Part shown: piece by piece, positions 56,993-64,000 of the stretch
Layout of the letters: each line of letters begins with the position of its first letter
Position numbering within the stretch: the stretch's first letter is position 1
NCBI RefSeq assembly: GCF_000187245.1
Contig: NC_027861.1
Span: forward strand, 558,001 to 622,000
Source: Ogataea parapolymorpha DL-1
Taxonomy: Eukaryota > Ascomycota > Pichiomycetes > Pichiales > Pichiaceae
Direction: 5' to 3'
Length of the DNA stretch: 64,000 bases
Made by a program: the position numbers and the translations under genes
The notes under the pieces: generated by a model
Told to the model about the DNA's origin: nothing
The model's database searches: none
Seen by the model: only the letters and a program-made list of their open reading frames with translations

Positions 56993-59506
56993 CTAAAACT
57001 CTTCGAAGGTGAACCGTTTCCGCACTGTGCCGTCCTTAGTAGCCATCACAACCTGCTCGGCATCGACTGCCAGCCATGGGCCATCTAAACTTTGCACCAG
57101 GTACGGATACTCATAAGTCTGATTATACTCTCTGCGCTCGTCGATGGTGCTAGATCTCAAGGACGAGAAACTCACTCCGTTTGTCAAAGCGTGAGTCACT
57201 CGCAAGCCCGCCGAGCTTTGCGGATCTGTATCGACCTGCGTATCCTTGTTGATAGCACGCAGGGCAATGAAAAAGCTCAGCGGCAGATAGTTGCGTTCGA
57301 AATTCCACAAGTAAAATATCGTCAGGAAGGGTAAGGGGATGAGGAACATTGCCAAAAGATAAGCATTGTTCAGGGCCAAAGAGCCTGCCACTGTCAATTG
57401 GAAGAGAAGCAGCCCTAAAACAATGCGACGGAAAATAATTGGCATCACTTGACCTGTCGAGTGCTGCGGATGGATGCATGCGTAGATAAGCAGGTACTTG
57501 TACACGAAATAACCAATGATGAAGTATGCAAGCCCCGATGACAAAATTTTGGTAGACATCACGCTATAGAGCAACGTGATAATCAAGATGAGAATGGGAT
57601 GCGGCAGATGCAAACCGAAATTGAATACAGGCGGCCTGTAAAGTTCTTTGAAATCCCTCGGTGTCTTGCAGTTCGCCCGAATAAACATGAAACGCAACAC
57701 ATGGCCTGTAATCAGCAATTTAAAAGGCATAAGAGCCAATCCTTGAAGCAAAATGGTATCGACATAAAAAGACGACAATCCTCTCAAGGAGGTCGCTAAC
57801 TGCAGAGCGAGTTTCTTGGAATCGCTCAAATAACCCCAGTAATTCGAAGCGGTACCGGCCATTGTGAAAACCAGGAACAAGTTGACAAACACATAGAAAA
57901 AGTTCTTGGACACCACCGACAACTCCTCCTCTCCGTGGGAGACGAATCCCTGTCTGGACGACAGCCAAACGTATAGGTATGGGATCACAAAATTTAACAA
58001 GGTGAACAGATACACAGGAAGTAGTTCAGTAACAAACTTCTGTGCCCATTCGTGTTTTTCAAGAAGCTCTCCTAAATCTGGCCAAAACTTACTGATGGTC
58101 TTCAAATTGAGCAAAGTAGCCAGATAACCGACAGGGAAAATAAAGGCAACTCCCAGGATTCCAGTCAATATGGTGATGTAGTAGATTTTCAGGACTCTGT
58201 CTTTACGTGGCAGAGTCACGTTCTCCCAAATGATATCTTTGGGAGCAGGAGCCGTGCGGGTGATTAAGAAACTGACTCGAGGATCTAAAACTGCCTGTGC
58301 CACCATCTGTGCCGTTGCAACCGAATCCATCGTAATGAATGCTGTAGGAGTAGCAGGATAATGTCTCTGACGAGCCACAATAATCTCTTCATCAATCACG
58401 TTCAATTGCTGCGTATAGTAATCGATCGCATCCACCGATTTACCCCAAATTCCCAAAAAGCCCAGCTTTATTTGAGGTCTCTTCTTATACACTGCAGACC
58501 CAAAAGTCGTTCCGAAAGGATTGATGTCGGTTGGGGAACCTTGGTACTCGACAACAGAATTGGAGCCATACTCGTAATCTGATGTATCTGCATCGGATGC
58601 TGTACCGGCATGCGTGCTATCCGAGCCTTCTTCTTCATCCCTGTATCTCGGGTATTCAGGTGTTAACGGATATGAGCTTTCAACAAACGGCCGAATGTTA
58701 AAAGTCGGGTTTTTTGTAGTGCCGATGTACCTTGCCCAATAGATCTCCAATTTACGAATGATGCGATTCCTCTGTTTGAACAGCAAATCCAGCTTCTTCC
58801 ATTCCCTGCAGATGACTATCTTGGCAACTTTACCAATGCCCAAGGACTCAATGCTTTCCCGTAGCGCGCGCTCATTTCGAAGTTCGGGGGGAATTCCACT
58901 CAGTCGGATGGTCCTATCCGTAATAGAATTTTGGTTACCAAGAATATTTTGCCGATACTGAATAACTTTGCGCGTCTGCTGCATGAGGAAATACTCTGTG
59001 ATGAAAGTAAAGATATAGGTAAAAATGACGTAGAGCCACAAATATGTGTGATAGTCTGTTGCGTCGGAGGGATCCTTTGGGTCCGAACTATCGTCACCGT
59101 CACCTTGATCGTAGTCTCCAGTGAAGTAGTAGCGAATTGGTGAGATAATAAGAACCGAAAAAAGCCAGCACACAGACAGTAGTTTTATGCTCATCTTGAA
59201 GAACCCAAGAAACACAAAAGCATCAAGTCCAGCGTATTCTAAAATGTCGGCTTCCGTTATACGCCAGACAGTACCCAACCAGCCAAATAGTGACTTAGTG
59301 GAAAGCACCGGAGGCATGAATTTGCGATTTGACACGCCTAAGTAGTTCATTCGTGCCATGTAAATATTGGGGAACCGGCATCTCAAGACACAAAATGCCG
59401 AAAATATCAAAAACCCAGCTACTGCGGATATGAGCAGCTGCGTTGTGACCAGCCTGGTTGGTTTTGGGGCATCTCTCAAATTTTTTTTCAATTTGCAAAT
59501 AATCAT
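56993..59506 (-). CDS. CSC1: OSCA/TMEM63-type osmosensitive channel (Csc1 family)
   Basis: 837 residues from the ATG at 59506 (DUF221/RSN1 family). Three N-terminal spans are followed by a cytosolic loop that includes the DRTIRLSGIPPELRNERALRE block and the PTAFITMDSVATAQMVAQA block, then about eight more spans with DIIWENVTLPRKDRVLK leading in. This is the layout of hyperosmolarity-gated, calcium-permeable channels. Length is nearer Csc1 (782) than Phm7 (991) or Rsn1 (953). Family certain; which paralogue is less so. Confidence 0.88.
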   Translation of the reverse strand: MIICKLKKNLRDAPKPTRLVTTQLLISAVAGFLIFSAFCVLRCRFPNIYMARMNYLGVSNRKFMPPVLSTKSLFGWLGTVWRITEADILEYAGLDAFVFLGFFKMSIKLLSVCWLFSVLIISPIRYYFTGDYDQGDGDDSSDPKDPSDATDYHTYLWLYVIFTYIFTFITEYFLMQQTRKVIQYRQNILGNQNSITDRTIRLSGIPPELRNERALRESIESLGIGKVAKIVICREWKKLDLLFKQRNRIIRKLEIYWARYIGTTKNPTFNIRPFVESSYPLTPEYPRYRDEEEGSDSTHAGTASDADTSDYEYGSNSVVEYQGSPTDINPFGTTFGSAVYKKRPQIKLGFLGIWGKSVDAIDYYTQQLNVIDEEIIVARQRHYPATPTAFITMDSVATAQMVAQAVLDPRVSFLITRTAPAPKDIIWENVTLPRKDRVLKIYYITILTGILGVAFIFPVGYLATLLNLKTISKFWPDLGELLEKHEWAQKFVTELLPVYLFTLLNFVIPYLYVWLSSRQGFVSHGEEELSVVSKNFFYVFVNLFLVFTMAGTASNYWGYLSDSKKLALQLATSLRGLSSFYVDTILLQGLALMPFKLLITGHVLRFMFIRANCKTPRDFKELYRPPVFNFGLHLPHPILILIITLLYSVMSTKILSSGLAYFIIGYFVYKYLLIYACIHPQHSTGQVMPIIFRRIVLGLLLFQLTVAGSLALNNAYLLAMFLIPLPFLTIFYLWNFERNYLPLSFFIALRAINKDTQVDTDPQSSAGLRVTHALTNGVSFSSLRSSTIDERREYNQTYEYPYLVQSLDGPWLAVDAEQVVMATKDGTVRKRFTFEEF

Positions 59507-59732
59507 CAATCATAGAACTAGTCGCCTGGTATATGAGAGATTTTATTACTGTGGATTTCTTAACGAATATTTTTTTATCTCAAGATAGTGTCAGGAATTT
59601 ACAAGTGATTTGATCCACAAGCGCGTAAATTACTGTTCGAGAAGAGCATAGAATTTGAGTTAACATTTGTCTAAGAGTAAGATCTGCGTCTCACAGTCAT
59701 TCAATGAGCCCCGTTTTGGCCCTATTTCACTG

Positions 59733-62021
59733 ATGACGAATTCCGAATTCAATAACCCTTCCAAGTTGGAGGAGCCCATAGAGCAGATATTATCTCAGAA
59801 CAAGCAGAAGATACTGGAGATTCTAGGCAATAAGTACTCTAGCGATGAGTCCCTTTTGCTCGGTACCGTTAGTTTCGCTCAGTCAAAGCTACTGACCTAC
59901 ATCCTCGATAACCTGAGCGTCCCCACCGCTTCTCGGGTTATGTTGGGGAAAGTCGTCGACAGAGCATGGGTCGACCTTCATCACCCTACGATCAAGATAT
60001 TTCAGTCTCAGTTTCGGTACTTGTCAAAAAAGAAGTCGTCGTCTAAAAAGCAAAGGCCTTTTACCAGTGTGGAAATCCGGAAGACCTTCGAGCATTTTGT
60101 GCGCTTTATTTCCAAGTGCTATGATTTTTATATCAGTTTGGTGAAGGAGATTCTCATATCGCATGACATTGTACTCTTTGTTCCAGTCAAGAAACTTACG
60201 ACGACGCTGAAAATAGACATCACTATCAAAGAGCCGAGGAAATCCCCATCCCAACGCACGATTGAGTCGTTGGTCTACGTGATTAGCAAATGCGTTCTCT
60301 ACATTGGAGACCTCTCTAGATATCGCGCGTTGGTTGCAAAGACGTATTTGCCGACAGCTTCAATCTCCAAAGAAGATAACAACAATTATAGCAAATCTAT
60401 TGAGCTTTATAAATTGGCTCTCCTGATCTTGCCTTCTTTGGGAGATCCTTACAACCACATTGCTATCATCGATAACCTCAAAGAAGATAGCTTCAATGTG
60501 GTCTACAACTTTATCCGGTCGTCCCTCAGCAGCGAACCATTGCCTATCGGCCTCGGTAACCTTATTAATTATGTGTCGAAAAAACCTAATCCGATGTTGA
60601 GAGTTTTCGAAGCGCATAATTCAACGCCTAAATCCGATCTTACCAAAAATGTGAAATATGAGCTGTTAAGGTATCAGTTCCTTGTTCTATTTGATTACTA
60701 TCTGCTGCCAGGCCAGTGGAAGGAGTCGGAGGGCTATTTGGTTCATCATCACTCGATCCAGAACATTGAGACGGACTTTTTCAAATTTATGAAACAACTG
60801 GATTATCGGAAACAGGTTTTCAATGATCTATATTTCAAACAGCTTGTGATCTTGATTGGAGGATTTGAGCTGCTGGTAGATAACAACATGGTCCATCCCG
60901 AGCTAGACCATAGCACCGCTATCATCGGAGAATACTTGAAATTCACATTCAGATTCTTGGACAACATGATGCAGATCTCGCTAGATAACTGGAATGGAAA
61001 TTCAGAGCAGCCTGATCTCACTCATCTGTTGCTGCCCCTTGTTAGACTGATGCTTTGTTGGTTCAAGGAGAGAGAACTTCCAAGAAGCTATTTGATTCAA
61101 ACTCCGAAATACGCTTTAAAGTTGGCACAAATCGTCAACAACGCTGTTGAATATTTCCGCATTTACCCGGAGGCAAGTTCCCAAGTGGACGCCAATACGA
61201 GATTCAAGGACTACAAGCCTGAAAGAAAAAGGCTTTTTAAAGAGGACGTTACTTTGAAAGAATTCAGACCAATTAATTATGCATTGGATGATTTCAACGA
61301 TAGCAAGTTCCAAGAGAAGTCTGAGACTTCGGTGCTTGCTTTGATCGGAGAGCTCCCCGACGAAAGCCATAAATCCATGAAACTTTGTGACTATGTCCTT
61401 AGAATGATTTCCGTTGCACACATGGGAATACGTATTCTAAGTGAGAACAAGGTCGATTTGCAATTCGATCATACTACTCAATTATTCTTGCTTCCAGACA
61501 GCAAGGTGAAGCCATTTTCGAAGAAACGCACCAAGCCTCTAGAAGACGGTAGACTGAATTACGAGGAAAGTGAGCATCAATTTGTTTCCATGGTCGACTC
61601 AATTGTAAGCGATCCCGAGGAAGATTTGACTAATCAGCCTGCCAGCGCCGCAAACTCCCCAGAGCTGACTAAAGCGCCGGCAAAGACCGCACCTGCTACG
61701 AGTCCTCCGATATTTCCTAACATCTGGTCGAACCAGCCGTTGATGGCCAATCTGCAACCACAGCAAGCAAATATGGGCTTTTACTACCCTATGGATATAC
61801 CTCAATCTCAGTTCTTTAAGCCTGCAGTTGACCCTCTCCCGGCCCACACCAACGGCAATGCATTTAATCTTCCCCCCCAGTTACCTCTGGCTGATTCATT
61901 TAATGCAATGAACTATAATCCGTTTTTTTTCCAACAACCGTTGAATATGGAAACAATGAATCAAGAAGCGGGACAAACAGAGAAACCTTATAACGCGTAT
62001 CACCAATATGGAAAACCCTAA
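59733..62021 (+). CDS. EBS1: Est1/Ebs1/SMG7-like protein
   Basis: 762 residues from the ATG at 59733; the frame also runs upstream from a TTG. Helical N-terminal region, then the Est1 DNA/RNA-binding block: YIGDLSRYRALVAKTY, SIELYKLALLILPSLGDPYNHIAII (TPR-like, 14-3-3 fold). The last 150 residues are Pro/Asn/Gln/Phe-rich and disordered. Ebs1 acts in nonsense-mediated decay; Est1 is the telomerase recruiter. The length and the low-complexity tail favour Ebs1, but one gene may do both jobs in this lineage. Confidence 0.75.
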   Translation: MTNSEFNNPSKLEEPIEQILSQNKQKILEILGNKYSSDESLLLGTVSFAQSKLLTYILDNLSVPTASRVMLGKVVDRAWVDLHHPTIKIFQSQFRYLSKKKSSSKKQRPFTSVEIRKTFEHFVRFISKCYDFYISLVKEILISHDIVLFVPVKKLTTTLKIDITIKEPRKSPSQRTIESLVYVISKCVLYIGDLSRYRALVAKTYLPTASISKEDNNNYSKSIELYKLALLILPSLGDPYNHIAIIDNLKEDSFNVVYNFIRSSLSSEPLPIGLGNLINYVSKKPNPMLRVFEAHNSTPKSDLTKNVKYELLRYQFLVLFDYYLLPGQWKESEGYLVHHHSIQNIETDFFKFMKQLDYRKQVFNDLYFKQLVILIGGFELLVDNNMVHPELDHSTAIIGEYLKFTFRFLDNMMQISLDNWNGNSEQPDLTHLLLPLVRLMLCWFKERELPRSYLIQTPKYALKLAQIVNNAVEYFRIYPEASSQVDANTRFKDYKPERKRLFKEDVTLKEFRPINYALDDFNDSKFQEKSETSVLALIGELPDESHKSMKLCDYVLRMISVAHMGIRILSENKVDLQFDHTTQLFLLPDSKVKPFSKKRTKPLEDGRLNYEESEHQFVSMVDSIVSDPEEDLTNQPASAANSPELTKAPAKTAPATSPPIFPNIWSNQPLMANLQPQQANMGFYYPMDIPQSQFFKPAVDPLPAHTNGNAFNLPPQLPLADSFNAMNYNPFFFQQPLNMETMNQEAGQTEKPYNAYHQYGKP

Positions 62022-62076
62022 TATATACACATTTATAACTAATAGACTTTTTATATTGAAAGAGTCGGTTGCAAAT

Positions 62077-63552
62077 TTAACTAGGTGGTTTTAGCGGATC
62101 GCTGGGAGAGCCTGCAGACAAGCGTTGTTCGCGTTCGTACCTTTGTTTCGAACCACGTTTTTTCTTGGCTAGCGTTATAATTTTAATCTCTTCCATCTTA
62201 CCTTTTGCAGCATTTGCATTCCGCATGAAAGCAGGCCGCTCAGAGGAGTAACCATCACATTCAAGACCTAACCTCACGCACTCAGAACAAACTGGTCTCT
62301 GCTCAGGGCATCGTTTTCTTCTTAGTCGGCAAGTCCAACAACCGTTCTTAGATCGAGGCGCACGATTCCTTATTCTCTTCATCCGATCTTGCATATCCTC
62401 TGGCCCGCCAGAGGCATGTGGTTTGTGCGAGTCAATGTCGGCAAGATCAAAATCGTCGTGCCCAAGAAAGTCATCATCATTCCCAAATTGAAAGTGAACA
62501 GCAGGATCTATGTCGGATAGCGTAGTCTTTCTTTTTTTGGGAAATCTAACTTTCAGTTTCTTCTTCTTATTTTTGTCGTCTTTTGCGGCGGCTTCCTTAC
62601 GTTTTTTGTTGGTGGATCCTGGCTTTCTTCCTCTTTTCTTCTTCACAGGTTGTTCCCCTAAAAGTAGTGGACCAAAAGTTTCTTTGATCGTGTTCGACAC
62701 TGTCGGAAAAGTAGCTGTTTTGACCTTTTTGTCTTGTCTGTAATCCATGCTAAAATCAAAATCTTTCTCTTCGTACTTCAGGTCTGCTGGTATATTGAAA
62801 GTCGGTATTTTGAAACTCTCTGACACAGGTCTTGAGGAGGGAAGGGAACTGATCGCTTCCACACCAAATCTGTTTTTTGATTTTTCTTTCGAGTAAGATG
62901 AATCACTTGGTACCCTGTTAGCTTCTCGTGAACCAGGCAACGAGGATTGAATGTAAAAATGGGAATCATTCATATTGCCAAATGCATGTCCATCCGAAAG
63001 CATGTTTTCTGTAGTATCGCCGTTCGGGGTATCCCTCCCAAGCCAAGCGTTGGACAATTCAACATCATCATACAAGGAGCGTGGGAACATCATTCTGGAA
63101 GCCGATTGAGGTGGATCCGATCTAGAATACACCTTGAGGGGTGACTGCTTGAATACATCACTATAACCGCTCGGTGTAAGCATTGAGATTGCAGGAATTA
63201 GCCTTGGTGTGCTATTTGAACTTTTGTATAGCAATCGTGTTGGTGATATCACTTCTTTGGGCGAATTTGTAGTATACATATCGAGAAATTTGGGATCAAA
63301 TGCAGAATTGAGATTCGGTTGGAAGTTCCCTGACGAATTAGTTTGACGTGAGTCTGGACGAAAAGCGTTGCCATCATTGAGCGGAATTATAACTGACTGG
63401 CCTTTTGCGTCATTGGCATGGACGTTGATGTTATTCAGGTCCAGAGACATAAGCGGAGTCTTGACCATATGAGCAGCCAGATCAATCGAGACATCTCCCG
63501 TACCTGGACGGTCAATGCTCTCGGTATCCATGACAGTTTCAAAAAAGCTCAT
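62077..63552 (-). CDS. UME6: Zn2Cys6 regulator of the Ume6 type
   Basis: 491 residues from the ATG at 63552 (alternative 63531). The zinc cluster is near the C-terminus with C405, C408, C415, C422, C425 and C432 (SKNGCWTCRLRRKRCPEQRP), followed by KMEEIKIITLAKKKRG. Saccharomyces Ume6 has the same placement and the same cysteine spacing (GCWICRLRKKKC, then KLEEIKKKT). Ume6 binds URS1 (GCCGCC) and recruits Sin3-Rpd3 and Isw2 to repress early meiotic genes. An AT-hook-like RGRKP (307-311) in a strongly basic region is extra. It is shorter than Ume6 (836). Confidence 0.82.
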   Translation of the reverse strand: MSFFETVMDTESIDRPGTGDVSIDLAAHMVKTPLMSLDLNNINVHANDAKGQSVIIPLNDGNAFRPDSRQTNSSGNFQPNLNSAFDPKFLDMYTTNSPKEVISPTRLLYKSSNSTPRLIPAISMLTPSGYSDVFKQSPLKVYSRSDPPQSASRMMFPRSLYDDVELSNAWLGRDTPNGDTTENMLSDGHAFGNMNDSHFYIQSSLPGSREANRVPSDSSYSKEKSKNRFGVEAISSLPSSRPVSESFKIPTFNIPADLKYEEKDFDFSMDYRQDKKVKTATFPTVSNTIKETFGPLLLGEQPVKKKRGRKPGSTNKKRKEAAAKDDKNKKKKLKVRFPKKRKTTLSDIDPAVHFQFGNDDDFLGHDDFDLADIDSHKPHASGGPEDMQDRMKRIRNRAPRSKNGCWTCRLRRKRCPEQRPVCSECVRLGLECDGYSSERPAFMRNANAAKGKMEEIKIITLAKKKRGSKQRYEREQRLSAGSPSDPLKPPS

Positions 63553-63920
63553 TGGAACTATAATTTTGGGCCACAAAACTAGTTGACGTTTTGCATAGAA
63601 ACAAAAAAGGGATATTTTTTTTTGGCTTTGTGAAACAAAAAAAAAGCTATCCTTTTGAATCTTTCTGATGCTAGTTCGAATCCAGGCTACTTCTATGCCC
63701 AAAGCTATCCTTTCTATTTTATGCTTCGAAGGGCTTCAAAGATTTATCTCGTGGTGGGTTAAGTTTCGTTCACTAATTGAGTATCTGATAAAACAAACAA
63801 AGACTGTAAATCTTTAAAATTATCTTAGCGCTCAGATATTTTATCTTTTTTCTTACTGCGATGGGCAAGTCGTGTAATTGTTCAGAAGGATTCGCGACAT
63901 GTATAGTGTTATATTGAGAT
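63553..63920. promoter_or_regulatory. UME6 upstream region
   Basis: 368 bp, AT-rich, with long A- and T-tracts. A perfect 13-bp direct repeat AAAGCTATCCTTT occurs at 63643-63655 and 63701-63713. Between them is a GTTCGAATCC that looks like a tRNA T-loop but lacks pairing arms. No gene is called. Confidence 0.45.
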
Positions 63921-64000
63921 TTATTTGACAAATGGTAGCTCACTTTCTCGGTGTTCCAGTTCGCGCTTGGATACGAGCAGATTATTCAACATGCTATTGA
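63921..64000 (-). CDS. C-terminal end of a gene that runs off the right edge
   Basis: Only 26 codons and the stop (63921-63923) are inside the window. The readable end is NSMLNNLLVSKRELEHRESELPFVK; charged and helical, compatible with the end of a coiled coil. An internal ATG at 63992 could also start a trivial frame, so the gene is tentative. Confidence 0.4.
   Translation of the reverse strand, partial: NSMLNNLLVSKRELEHRESELPFVK

Noticed and set aside
63661..63700. GTTCGAATCC as part of a tRNA gene
   Set aside because: The T-stem pairs in only three of five positions, no A-box or acceptor stem is present, and no anticodon arm can be drawn.

Overview
The window is nuclear DNA of a budding yeast, packed with about 41 protein genes and no transposon, rRNA, tRNA or CRISPR. 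CTG reads as leucine at conserved positions (the EMLGG motif of the purine enzyme at 12846-12848; the GSGKTLAF motif of the helicase at 36492-36494), so it is not a CUG-Ser yeast. A ceramide glucosyltransferase, absent from Saccharomyces, is present. Together with moderate GC and single-copy genes this suggests a methylotroph-type yeast of the Ogataea/Pichiales group; that placement is an inference.

Layout. 1-5.7 kb: partial MKT1, OST3, a Snapin-like BLOC-1 subunit, MSS2 and GPI10. 5.9-14.4 kb: a Dnf3-type flippase, an OM14-like mitochondrial outer membrane protein whose start codon is split by a 36-nt intron, RPL15 and the bifunctional purine enzyme ADE16/17. 14.6-24.1 kb: the glucan synthase FKS1 with a probable 5' leader intron, and cap-binding STO1. 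24.2-35.5 kb: a 1523-residue disordered/coiled-coil protein, DAP1 (38-nt intron), PKR1, an unrecognised gene, a Sed1-like wall protein, EGD1, a zinc-finger factor, ADE12 and PBI2 (introns of 35, 40 and 43 nt). 36-46 kb: HAS1, FOL2, ceramide glucosyltransferase, polyamine oxidase FMS1, UAP1 and GPH1. 46-50 kb: a TMT1-like methyltransferase, a short Met4/Met28-type bZIP and two GPI wall proteins (one histidine-rich, one only 63 residues). 50-64 kb: FAR10/VPS64, LIP2, TOP3, NUP42, ARV1, a CSC1-type channel, EBS1/EST1, UME6 and the tail of one more gene.

Most genes are housekeeping and do not form a pathway cluster. Loose themes are the secretory pathway, GPI anchors and the cell wall (OST3, GPI10, ARV1, FKS1, UAP1 and three GPI-type wall proteins), membrane lipid handling (DNF3, ceramide glucosyltransferase, ARV1) and purine synthesis (ADE16/17, ADE12).

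The most unusual signal is the splicing architecture. Five introns of only 35-43 nt in three genes each carry a CTAAC branch site 7-10 nt before the 3' splice site, and one splits an ATG. Genes are very tightly packed: three convergent pairs overlap at their stop codons and one divergent pair is separated by only 22 bp. Start positions below were set at ATG codons; several longer reading frames open with TTG or GTG and were trimmed.
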